A stretch of DNA of 64,000 nt from Diatrype stigma (lineage: Eukaryota > Ascomycota > Sordariomycetes > Xylariales > Diatrypaceae). Location: NCBI GenBank assembly GCA_022225965.2, contig JAKJXP020000092.1:124001-188000 (forward strand), read 5' to 3'. The notes beneath the pieces were generated by a model. That model searched no databases, had not been told where the DNA came from, and worked only from the letters and a program-made list of their open reading frames with translations. Both the position numbers and the translations under genes were made by a program. Of the stretch, positions 54,943 through 64,000 are shown one piece after another (position 1 is the first letter of the stretch; each line of letters begins with the position of its first letter).

Positions 54943-57900
54943 CTACATCTCTCGGCTTTCTTCGCGCAGCATTTTGAGCTGTTTCTCGAAGTCCTTATTG
55001 ACCCACTCCCAGTAGTGCATCCAGACCGGGAATTGAACGTGAGCTTGGCTGGCTTGAATCGAGCCCCCATTGTTTGCACCACTATTCGACCCCGGGTTCG
55101 GAGCCGGCGTCTTCGTCTTATCGGCAAGTAACAAGGTGATGCGAAGTACGCTCTTGTTAGCCTCCTCCTGTTTCTCAACCTCCTGTTTGACAGACCCTTC
55201 CTTGAGTTTTGTCGAGAGTATCTTCCTATAGCAATCCGCAATGGTATCAAGCCGCCGGGTCGTCTCATCGGTGTCAATTACAATCAACTTGCTCAACATC
55301 AGATTGCAAAGTGTCCTAATATCGCTTTCATCACGCAAGCCCGCTATGACACGGTCGTAGAATTCGGGACTGCTAATGCGCGAAAATGCCGTCTCCATAA
55401 GGGCGTACAGCGTCTCGTATGCGCTCTGCATTATAGTAAGTCAGAATATAGATCCACCAAACATTTACTGCACAGGGGGTGATTAGCTTACCTTACGGAC
55501 GGGAAGTCCGTCGTCTACTTGGTGTTTGAACGGCCCCATCTGAACTTCCCGGATAAGCTCGGGTTTAATGACGGACTCTACCATCACGTATGGCACGAGC
55601 TGCCCAAGATGTGGCAAGATCAGATCTGGCTTGTTATGGGCCGCGGAATTGAGCATCGTCATGCCTAGGCGTCGGATCTCCATGTCCGCGTCTTGCAAAA
55701 CGGTAAGAAGCACATCGATTAGTATGGTCTTAATCATGCCATCGAATTGTTCATCACTATCAGGCAGGGTATATCTGATGGCTTGGGCAGCCACAGCTCT
55801 GATCGTGGGTGATTGATGCTTGGTGAGTTCCTGTGGCAATTAGCATTAGTAGCTGCCGACCGAAAACATAAAGAGCGAACTTACGTGAAGCTTAGGGATA
55901 TAGGCTTTCGCGTCGATGATAGCTAGTCGGCCTATACACTCGGCGCAGATAGCCTTGTTATCTTCAGATTGGGAAGCCGTAAAGAGGACATCCCATATCT
56001 CATCCTGGTACGCGCTGATATCGGTCGAGGAACCAGCGACCTGATGGAGAATCTCTCGCACAGATTGCAAAAGTAAGTATTGGCGGTTCTTCTGTCCCTT
56101 GATGGCATTCAAGATGATGGGTAGGTAAACCTGCACATTTCCAGCACCGGCACGACCGAGCGCAACAGCGGCGGATACTGACACCTTGTCGGGCTCATCA
56201 TGAAACTGCTCCAAGAAGAGGTCCGGACCGAGAGGTGAAGTGGAACCTAGTCGTAATCCAATTTCTCCCAAGATAGCTAACGCTAAACTCTGCCGAGCAG
56301 TATCGGGAGGTGAGAGTTTACTGGCTGATCTGAGCTCAAGAATGAAACTAGTGACCTCAACACCAGCTTTACCATCGCTAGCTGCAAACAAGGCACCGGC
56401 TACCTTACCAACAACAGCTGGATCACCAGCCACGCCAACTTGCAGCACCCCTGACATCAAGAGCTTGCCCATACCTGTCTGGCCCACGTTGGTCACAAGG
56501 GCGACAAGAGACTCCAGCGCCGTGCCAGTGATGTTCTTCTTAAGAAGCTCGCAAAGCGATTCGATGAACGACGGTGTGGTAATAAGTTGTGGATCTTCCT
56601 GCTGCAACTGAGCCAGCACAAGGAGACCAGGACTCAGGAGATGGCTGTCATTAGCAGCAACAGCGGGCAGAATGGCCTGCACAATTCCAATGGCCGTGTC
56701 TCTTGGCAGATGACCCCGGGAGGCTGGTGAGAGCACCAGGTGCTGCAAGGCTTGGATGCTGGCGCCCCGCAATGCACGGTTGGCCTTCCTGAATTGACCA
56801 CAAAGTTCTAAGGCCACTTGTTGAATCCAGACAGGATCAAGACTACCACCCCTGAAAGAGTGTTTCGCGACATTGTCGATAGCTCGTACAGCGTATAACC
56901 GAGTTGTTTCATTTCGGGCGCGATCTAGCAGTAGATCAAGCCCAGCCTGTCGTTTGTCCGCCGGCAGAAGCGCCTGGCCGTCCGTCGTTATGGTTCTAGA
57001 AATTACAGTACCGAGCGCCTGGATCGCCTGCTGGCGGACTTCCGTATCGGCATCGTTCGCAGCAGCGCGATCTATGATGATGTCGTACAGCTTGTGCAAC
57101 TCGGGCTTGTACTTTTGCATGGTGAGTTTTGCACGTGGGGGAGTGACCGCCTTGACAAGTTCCTCTGCTGTTCTGATGGCCTCGCTAGAGATTTTGTAGA
57201 ACCGGTCGTGGACTGCGGAGACAACACCGGCTACGATTTTGGATAAGTAAGGTTGGAAAAGACTCGAGGAGTGAGTCCTAGCAATGTCGCTCGTGAACTT
57301 CAGCACGACTACCCGCAGTGTAGTAGGGGTTGCCGATGCAGCGCCGCCGGACAGCGTCATGGATGTCGAACCAGTATTTCCAGTTACGCCTATGGTGACA
57401 TCGATGAGCGGTTGCATGACCTGGTCGAAATATTCCGATAGGCCTCCGTTCTGAGCTGAAATCATATCATCTAGTAAGGTAACCACGGCCTGCTTTGTGG
57501 CGATCTGTTTGCCCTTCAACAGCTTCGTTGCCGTCTTCACGATTTGGGGTGTCAAACGAGATAGATCAGCACGCGGTCCAGAAGCTGGCACCTCCTCTCG
57601 TGTAGGCGACGCCAGGCCAGTGCCACCTAAGTAAGGAGCCTTGCTATGTAGCGCCAGCCCACCACTGCTTTGCCGTCGTCGCTTTCGGCTCTCGGGCAGA
57701 GACTGAAGTAGTTCTTGGTCTTCTAGTGGCAGCGATCGGACTACACCCTCGCCAGTCTTTCGGATGAGAAGTGCCAAGGTACTGATGACCTCGAGGCGAA
57801 CACTCTCCTCGCGCTCATCGAACCTTTTGATCAAAGGACCGGCGACATCCCGGTAGAGGACGCCCTTCTCGAGTAGGTCGCTGCTGCGGGTGGAGATAAG

Positions 57901-59222
57901 AGTGAATAATGTCTTGGCCGCACATCTTCGAACCTTCCAGCTCGCATCATCGTCGTCATCGAAACCCGAATCATCTTCAAACTCATCATCCTCTAGTTCA
58001 TCATCCTCTTCGTCCTCGTCATCATCTTCATCCATGTCTTCGTCCTCATCCACAACGTAGTTGGGATCAAACTTTAGGTATCGGAGGCACGCAGAGATGG
58101 TGTCATCGGTAAATTGTCGCATTTCGGAGCCGCAAGAAGAGAGGAACGATTCTAGAGCTACCATTGCAGCTTCACGTACTTCGTTAAACTCAAGACTCAG
58201 TTGATCGTTTCCTTCGCCCACAGCATCGAGCTGTGCCCGCAACTCTTCCTGGCTTAATACACCTAATATCAACGGGACTATTTGGGGTACGTATTCGGTC
58301 AGCTGATGCGGGATCGAGCGTGCTAGAGATCCTGTGATGGTGATATATAGGCGTCGCATGACGGGACTGAGTTTGGGATTCTTCAAGGCCTGCTGGATTC
58401 TATGAACTAGTCTCTGCAGCACCTCATCAGTCAAATAGGGGCCGAGAATAGCCAAGGCAACAACGGCTCTCTTCTTGACCGGAGATGGGGTTGAGCTTCT
58501 CTCGAGAACCTGAACGACCACATCTTGAAGTTTCTCAACTTCAAGAGGTTGTAAGAGTGTGCCGTAGCACCGGACAACCTCGATAAGGACATCGACGGCC
58601 TCGGCACTTGGGTCCGCATGGTCAAGAATGCCCTTAGGATCATTGGACTGGGTTGTAGAATTAGAGGGGACGGAGTAACTAAGGATGCGGGGGATCAAGA
58701 CGCGACTGATCGTGTTATACGTATCAGTGACCTCCTTAGTCAATGGAGCACCGGGACTGGGTCTTGGGAGAGAGGATATGGCATTCCGTAGGGCGAGGGA
58801 GGGTATCGAGTTATCGACGGAGTTCTCAATTCTGATCAAGGTTAATTTGTCTAGAAGAGGCGCAACGACCGAGGCCGGAATTTTGGCAGACAGGGGACTG
58901 ATGCTGTTTGAGCAATTATATTAGTATAACTCCATATTCTTGAACGCGAATATAAATACAGGGTCGATATGTAGATATCATACCATTTGACTGCCAGATT
59001 CTGGACCTCGCCATTTTGATCATCTAAGGACTTGATCACGGCATCAGTTATCCTGGAGGCTGTATTGAAATCAGTCCGGAGAAAGTCTGACTTCGGGTTC
59101 GCCAAGATCTGATTAAGGTCATTCAACGACATGAAGCGAAAATCGGGGTCGGCATCAGTCAGCTTAGAGAGAAGCTGGTTGATAACCGCAGGGCTCGGGT
59201 TATTGACGATCGACGACGACAT
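54943..59222 (-). CDS. Cullin-associated NEDD8-dissociated protein CAND1 (TIP120)
   Basis: CAND1 is a HEAT-repeat protein that wraps around un-neddylated cullin-RING scaffolds and exchanges their substrate receptors. Exons 59222-58984, 58903-55885, 55830-55492 and 55425-54943 (minus) give 1359 aa. The N-terminus reads INQLLSKLTDADPDFRFMSL and DLNQIL, then QNLAVKC|ISPLSAKIP across intron 1. An acidic loop of about 40 residues (DEDEDMDEDDDEDEEDDELE) precedes SWKVRRCAAKTL, exactly where CAND1 proteins carry it. The C-terminus has TIRAVAAQAIRYTLPD, the conserved MTMLNSAAHNKPDLILPHL, and GPFKHQVDDGLPVRK|SAYETLY. The length is slightly above the animal protein, usual for fungi. A disordered NSGANNGGS insert lies near the end. 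The identification is secure. Confidence 0.96.
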
Positions 59223-60851
59223 TGTGGCGAGAAGTACTGAGAGGTGAGTGACTCCGTTGCTGTCGAGAAAGTATCGAGGTATATCTATTGAATCCCCCCT
59301 TCGGCCAGGTTAGCAAGTCTCGTAGCCGCCATATGATAAAGGTTAGAGTGCACAAGCAGGAACTTGAGAGAAAAGCTCCACACTCAAGACAGGCAAGTTC
59401 TAGAGAAAGCTAGGAAGAGAAATGGAGTGAGGCTGAAAGATGAACAAATGATGTGGAACATGTAGCCAGGATCAGGCAGCACACGAGGATACCCAAGCTG
59501 CCAAGGCAAGAATCAGGGGAGGGGGGAAACTGGCAAATGCATCAATTGTAGCGGAACCGTGGACGAGTACTAACCTCAGCGAAGAAATAGCAGAGTAGGA
59601 AATATCACCGCAATCCCCCCAAACAACAAAACATGCTTGGGTTGGTAAGAAAGGGAGCGATGGGAGTAACCGGCCTGATATGACACTGCGTGTTGTTGAT
59701 GTTGGGCGAGATCTGAATCCACAGAGGCGAAGGTCGTAGTCAAATGTAGGTAGGTTGGTACCTGGTAGTATGTACTATTGTAGTAGCAAAAAGGTGTGAA
59801 GGATTTAGCTTAGGTAACTATGTACATACAGAGGCGGGACAGGCAGACTGGCAAAACAGTAGGTACGAGTTGTCCAGAATGGCAATGGGTATCCAATGAC
59901 AACACAAGGCGGGGATGGTGGGGTAATCGCTACAATTAATTGCTTACATACAGAAGAGGGGAGCTGCTGGTTACCTACGCAGCTACCCAGGTCGTTATGT
60001 GTTAACCGAATCGGGGCATATTCGGACTTAACGGGTTTAATACCGGACACTACCAGAGGTTCTATCTGTTCCTGCCTGTTACAGTCGTTGGTCTGGCTAT
60101 TAGGAGACACCATGCGTTCCCGTTCTTTATTCAATTGTTTCTCCTTGTAAATTCATAGCCAGATGCACCGTTATCATTCCACCCATTGGCATCACACTAC
60201 CTCTATAGTAAGAGTTAGTAACTATACGAAGTACATTTTAGGGGAACGCCCCTGAAGACCATTAGATCGCCTGATAGCCATTAGGAGGTCTGCTGGTCCT
60301 ATTGGGGTAATGTATCACCAAGAATTTCCGCTGAAAGAGGGCTCCTTATCGAGAGTTGATTAAGGCTTACCAGCAGCCTAGCATAAGGCATCTAAGCCAG
60401 CATACTAGGTAGGTACTCTTACCCAAGTGAGCTACTAGCCCCTCGTTGATCTGTAGTATGGAAACATTGAAGCGACGCATCAAGATATCACATCTGATTT
60501 TATGTTCCTAAACCTACTTCAATGACTTGAATCACTTTGCTTCGACTCGTCGCCTCTATGATTATCAACACCTATTATAGGCCGCTGTAAACTTTTATGT
60601 AGGGACATGGTTACCTATGATGCTTCTTTTTCCACAGGGCGAAGGAGCCACCTGGTTCAGGCTTTAAAGTATCACATAATTTAGCAAAAGCTTGTGTGGG
60701 CAGTCCAGCATTAACATGAAAGTGGTGTTAATTTTGCGCTCTTCAATAAAATATACCGTGGAGGTGTTTTGCTTGCTATAGTACACTTGATACGGTAAAC
60801 CTGGCCTCTGAGATAAAAGGGGGGAGAGGGGGCTGCTGGAGAATATTGCTG
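59223..60851. other. Intergenic region CAND1 to PaiB-like gene
   Basis: This 1629-bp stretch has no gene I can support; frames around 59805-60150 lack motifs. GTAGGTAGGTTGGTACC occurs near 59747-59763 in the CAND1 upstream region. The part from about 60180 to 60800 is AT-rich. Confidence 0.45.
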
Positions 60852-61640
60852 CTATGACTCCTGCACTTGCAGGGACTTGGAATCCTTCAGATCGCCACGT
60901 TCCTTGACCAACTCCGCCATCCGAGTTCCTACTTCGTTCTGGAGGTTTCCAAAGCCTTGGATGACGCCCTCCCGGTCGCCCTGGCTCATTTCCTGGCTCA
61001 TCTTGAACTTGCCCTCTAGGCGGTCGATAGCAATTTCGATGCCAATAATGTTCTTCCGCAGCAGCTCAACATAGCTTTCCGGCGCATCAGACACCTTCCA
61101 TGGGCTTGGCTTGCCGCCGACGCCCGTATATCCCATGACGGACGTCTCGGCGTACTGGGATAGGTCATCTACCTGTTTCGATAGGAAAGCCTTGGTATCG
61201 TCAGACCGAGAGTCGTAGTAGACCTTGGCCCGGCCGTAGGCCTGTGCCGCTGCATAGTTCCAGGTCGGCACCACCTTGCCGGTATCGGGCTTGGTCTCGG
61301 TGTAGAACTTCGGCGTGACGTAATGCTGGACGGGCGAGGTGAAGAGCACCAATACCTCCTGTTCAAGGCAGCCAGAATTTCCTCCCTGTGCCTGAGTTTC
61401 CAACGCGTCGATTATGGCTTTCGCTTGCGGGTTCTGCCGAGCAATATGGCATCTCAATACTCCTAACTCGGTCTCGCTGCTCTCATCCTGGACGTCTAAA
61501 ACGAATGGGATATGACTGGATTGGATTAGGGGATGTGTGGAGGAGGAAATAGCTGTTGTAAATATGCCAAGGGGATTCTCGCGAATCAATTGCCGTAGCA
61601 TGGGGATTGTTGCATCTGCATGAATGCCGCGGAGATGCAT
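60852..61640 (-). CDS. PaiB-like FMN-binding split-barrel protein
   Basis: This is an intronless 262-aa protein of the PaiB (FMN_bind_2) family, starting MHLRGIHADATIPMLRQL. The open frame extends upstream only to a TTG, so this ATG is preferred. Family landmarks are the N-terminal FGTx-like NPLGIFTTAI (22-31), HIPFVLD (43-49), YVTPKFYTE (107-115), the hallmark VVPTWNYAAAQAYG (123-136), and the C-terminal IGIEIAIDRLEGKFKMSQ (199-216). In Bacillus, PaiB is encoded with the GNAT enzyme PaiA and influences sporulation and protease genes; the biochemical role of the fungal members is unknown. Here the neighbour 570 bp away, transcribed divergently, is a PaiA-like acetyltransferase. A flavin-linked or redox-sensing role is inference. 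Confidence 0.88.
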   Translation of the reverse strand: MHLRGIHADATIPMLRQLIRENPLGIFTTAISSSTHPLIQSSHIPFVLDVQDESSETELGVLRCHIARQNPQAKAIIDALETQAQGGNSGCLEQEVLVLFTSPVQHYVTPKFYTETKPDTGKVVPTWNYAAAQAYGRAKVYYDSRSDDTKAFLSKQVDDLSQYAETSVMGYTGVGGKPSPWKVSDAPESYVELLRKNIIGIEIAIDRLEGKFKMSQEMSQGDREGVIQGFGNLQNEVGTRMAELVKERGDLKDSKSLQVQES

Positions 61641-62210
61641 GATTGTGATTCTGGGAGGGGTCGATAAGAAGATAGGTAGATGTCTAGTGTCGGATAGTCC
61701 CGTCGTTGAATAGCTACGGTAAATCGTGCTCAGCGAGGATTCTAACGTTGAGGTATTCAATCCCCTATTTATAATCCCAATGATAGAGAATTCAATAGTA
61801 TACGGTCGTAGGGTGAAGCTAAAGCAGACGTTGGAGTATAAAACATCGAGCCAATCAAATGCGCTCAATTAGTATCTCGTCCCTGATCGCGTATAACTTC
61901 CCCTTTTGGCAATACATTTATAGTCATCTATCCCACTTATGACCTTTGCGCCCTTAGATAGACATTTCGATCCTATCAAGCCAAGCTAGATAGATGTCGA
62001 AAAAGTGAGTCAGTGCTAAGGGCGTGCTGTAATGATATATGATGATCCGCCTTCGGGGGCAATGAACCACATGTTTAAGCTGGCTACGAGGACTTCAATT
62101 GCTAACGGATCTCAGACAGTCAGACTCACTGTATTGAATATTGCATAACACTCTATTCTAAAATTCGGGCGCCATTTCTCGAGACTATAGTTCTACGGTT
62201 TACTACAAAC
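61641..62210. promoter_or_regulatory. Divergent intergenic region of the paiB-like / paiA-like pair
   Basis: This 570-bp region lies between two divergently transcribed genes and could be a shared promoter. The PaiB-like frame stays open upstream to 61868 without another usable ATG. An ATGTCGAAAAAGTGAGTCAG at about 61993 resembles a tiny first exon with donor, but I could not join it to anything. Confidence 0.35.
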
Positions 62211-62765
62211 ATGACAATCTCTCCTCAACCATCGACTACGCTGCGCCAGGCACGACATGAAGATGCAGCCGACGTCGCTGCTCTTGGATCCCATGTTTAT
62301 GCGCTCACCTTTGGTCACTCATTACCAATGAAAGATCTCAAGACATACCTAGACGAATCCTATAGTGTTACAGCGATCGCCAAGGACATTGCGGACCCCA
62401 ACAAGGATATGATCGTTGCAACAGGCCTGGAAGATGCTATTGTCGGCTTTGCCCTGTTAACTCGGGGTACCAGCGAGCCCTGTATCGACGATTTAGAAAG
62501 CAAGATAGAACTACAACGGATATATGTTCATCCCAGTTACCACGGCAAGGGAATTGGCAACTTGCTAGCCAACCGACTCGAAGACATGGCGAGAGCACAG
62601 GGGTTCAAGCATATATGGCTTGGAGTGTGGGAGGAGAACTATAAGGCCCAGAGGGTATACGAGAAACTAGGGTACCGAGTAGTTGGAGATCACGGTTTCT
62701 CCACCGGAGACGTTATACAGACGGATTATATTATGGCGAAGCCCCTGTACTCCGACCCACTTTGA
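62211..62765 (+). CDS. GNAT N-acetyltransferase, PaiA-like
   Basis: This is an intronless 184-aa GNAT-fold acetyltransferase that would use acetyl-CoA. The acetyl-CoA loop is HPSYHGKGIGNLL (107-119), following the beta-strand IELQRIYV (99-106). Distinctive further blocks are KHIWLGVWEENYKAQRVYEK (133-152), GDHGFSTGD (159-167) and IQTDYIMAKPL (169-179). The combination of IWLGVWE, a GxHxFxxGD-like stretch and QTDxIMAK near the end is characteristic of the PaiA branch of GNATs, known in Bacillus as a spermidine/spermine acetyltransferase. Polyamine acetylation is therefore the leading guess but is not proven by the sequence. It lies divergent to the PaiB-like gene, reproducing in part the bacterial paiAB association. 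Confidence 0.88.
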   Translation: MTISPQPSTTLRQARHEDAADVAALGSHVYALTFGHSLPMKDLKTYLDESYSVTAIAKDIADPNKDMIVATGLEDAIVGFALLTRGTSEPCIDDLESKIELQRIYVHPSYHGKGIGNLLANRLEDMARAQGFKHIWLGVWEENYKAQRVYEKLGYRVVGDHGFSTGDVIQTDYIMAKPLYSDPL

Positions 62766-63558
62766 TATTATACGTAACGACGTTGCGATGAGCCCTTGGT
62801 GAGACCGGCAGATGAAGATATAGACTTACTCTTTATCGCCCTTGTATTTTAAGAAGCTGTGGATCACTAATAAGCTTGAAACTCAGAGAACCCCCTTGTC
62901 CTCAAAAGCCACCATAGTACTTATCCCGAGTCGGGAGCGTATTGTGATTTGTTACGGGCTAAGGACTCCTTCAGGAGATAGTCAGGGGCTAGCATCCCTC
63001 TATCGGAGTAGTATAGCTTTTATGCATAGATCCCTTCTGTATATCGTCCGCTCCTCTGGCTCTGGCTTCGGGAGCTCGTATATAGTCAAACAATTATCGC
63101 TTCCTGATGTATGCCCCATTCTCTATTCTAACAGCTTAAGACATTATATGACTCATGTAGGAACACATCAAGCATTAGGGAAACAACCAGTGTATCTATA
63201 AGGTAGTTATGTACCCTGTGTGTGTTCCCACCGCAAAGGCCCGTCGGCAATACACATGACCCCTTCTGCCTGGTCAGCCTTGGTGTAGCTCCTTTGCAGC
63301 CTGCTGCGGCCTGACGGCTTCAAGCAAACGACTTGCTATTTGCCTGGCCTAACAACACTGTGCTTTCCGTGATGCCTAGTCATATGTATGACACAGTTAG
63401 GCTTGCAAGATAAGTCACCTACCTAGATAATAAGAAAGCGGCACGGAGAGATAGAAATGCGAGGCAGAAAGGTATTGTATTCTTTATGGGTGTGTGGCTG
63501 TATGACTTTGGTTATGACTTTGGTGACTCTATACTTGCTGCGGAACCTTCTTTTACAG
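62766..63558. other. Right-hand intergenic region
   Basis: No supported gene is present. An open frame at 62842-63201 lacks an ATG context or motif. The sequence from about 62880 to 63200 has scattered coding-like periodicity and may be decayed. Confidence 0.35.
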
Positions 63559-63864
63559 TACGAAGGTCGCGGCCAAAAGTAAGTAGCCTCAGGTACGGCT
63601 TGGGACAGTATGGCAAATCTTTAAGCTTAACTGTGTTTAGGCCTAATACGCTGTGATACAGGTAATGCTAGCGCTTCATTTAGGCCTAATACGCTGTGAT
63701 ACAGGTAATGCTAGCGCTTCATTCGCTGAAGCACATCAACTAAGCCCCCTTTGGAAGAAAAGCTTCCGGGGGCATTAGTGCTGAACACTGTATGTTACTG
63801 TACTCTGTGGCGTACTGTGGAGTAGTCTTATCATGGCTACTTACTTTTGGCCGCGACCTTCGTA
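63559..63864. mobile_element. MITE-like element with 30-bp perfect terminal inverted repeats
   Basis: The termini 63559-63588 and 63835-63864 are perfect inverted repeats of 30 bp, beginning TACGAAGGTCGCGGCC and ending in AAGTAGCC on the inner side. The enclosed 246 bp contains no open reading frame of note, so the element would be non-autonomous. The outermost base pairs are TA on each side, which would fit a Tc1/mariner-type TA target duplication with 28-bp TIRs. Inside is a perfect 43-bp tandem duplication. No transposase gene is in the window. Confidence 0.75.
63638..63723. repeat. Perfect 43-bp tandem duplication inside the MITE-like element
   Basis: Copy 1 is 63638-63680 and copy 2 is 63681-63723, identical throughout and starting TAGGCCTAATACGCTGTG. 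Perfect identity suggests a recent event. Confidence 0.92.
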
Positions 63865-64000
63865 GGGGATCGATCTATCGCTTGGCTACTTCCTAGAAAT
63901 GTAATTGACTTTCGGTTTGTTGACCCACTCAGCAGGCTACGTGACCTGACCAACTTCCGGTGTCCCGGTTTCCTGGTGAACTTGTTACCTAGTTACATAG

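Noticed and set aside
1..64000. CRISPR arrays, phage genes, bacterial operons, rRNA
   Set aside because: None visible; gene structure is that of a filamentous fungus throughout, and short tandem repeats lack the spacing of CRISPR.

Overview
The window looks like nuclear chromosomal DNA from a filamentous ascomycete (Pezizomycotina, most likely Sordariomycetes). The reasons are: protein-coding genes on both strands interrupted by short GT-AG introns, mostly about 50-250 nt, with CTRAY-type branch points; a fungal gene repertoire (Zn(II)2Cys6 regulator, secreted GH43 enzyme, phospholipase B, Coq8, CAND1, small-subunit processome proteins); and no operons. Exon structures were joined by hand from splice signals, reading frame and family motifs. 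In every spliced model except the tentative one at 51333-51958, exon phases and total length close to a multiple of three. No rRNA, convincing tRNA or CRISPR array was seen.

Layout, left to right: an Hsp70-like ATPase gene (-, 966-3115); two tandem divergent paralogs of an unrecognised coiled-coil family (+, 3811-5382 and 5888-6955); RIT1, initiator-tRNA ribosyl-phosphate transferase (+, 7577-9294); COQ8 (+, 10083-12494), convergent with RRP36 (-, 12860-13970); an FCP1/NIF-type HAD phosphatase-like gene (+, 14654-15586); a 2.6 kb gene-poor gap; a secreted GH43 glycosidase (+, 18205-19257); a citrate-type mitochondrial carrier (-, 20688-21714); UTP13 (-, 22316-25174); an orphan membrane protein (+, 25766-27523); a CTF1/FarA-type zinc-cluster regulator (+, 30778-34554) flanked by gaps of more than 3 kb; a GAR (Gas2-related) domain protein (+, 37865-40939); a DUF1772-like membrane protein (+, 42094-42774); an eight-exon MFS anion:cation symporter (+, 44446-46735); a GPI-type phospholipase B (+, 48403-50376); a possible small spliced gene or relic (-, 51333-51958); a small mitochondrial protein (+, 52908-53982); CAND1 (-, 54943-59222); a PaiB-like FMN-binding protein (-, 60852-61640), divergent from a PaiA-like GNAT acetyltransferase (+, 62211-62765); and a 306-bp MITE-like element with perfect 30-bp terminal inverted repeats (63559-63864).

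Most genes are independent housekeeping or accessory functions. Three concern translation or ribosome production (RIT1, RRP36, UTP13), and three act in or on mitochondria (COQ8, the carrier, the small membrane protein). The CTF1/FarA-type regulator and phospholipase B both belong to lipid use. The most interesting items are the divergent PaiA-like/PaiB-like pair, which recalls the bacterial paiAB operon; the tandem coiled-coil paralogs; the MITE with an internal 43-bp duplication; and a (GGGGCT)6 quadruplex-type repeat inside the regulator's coding region.
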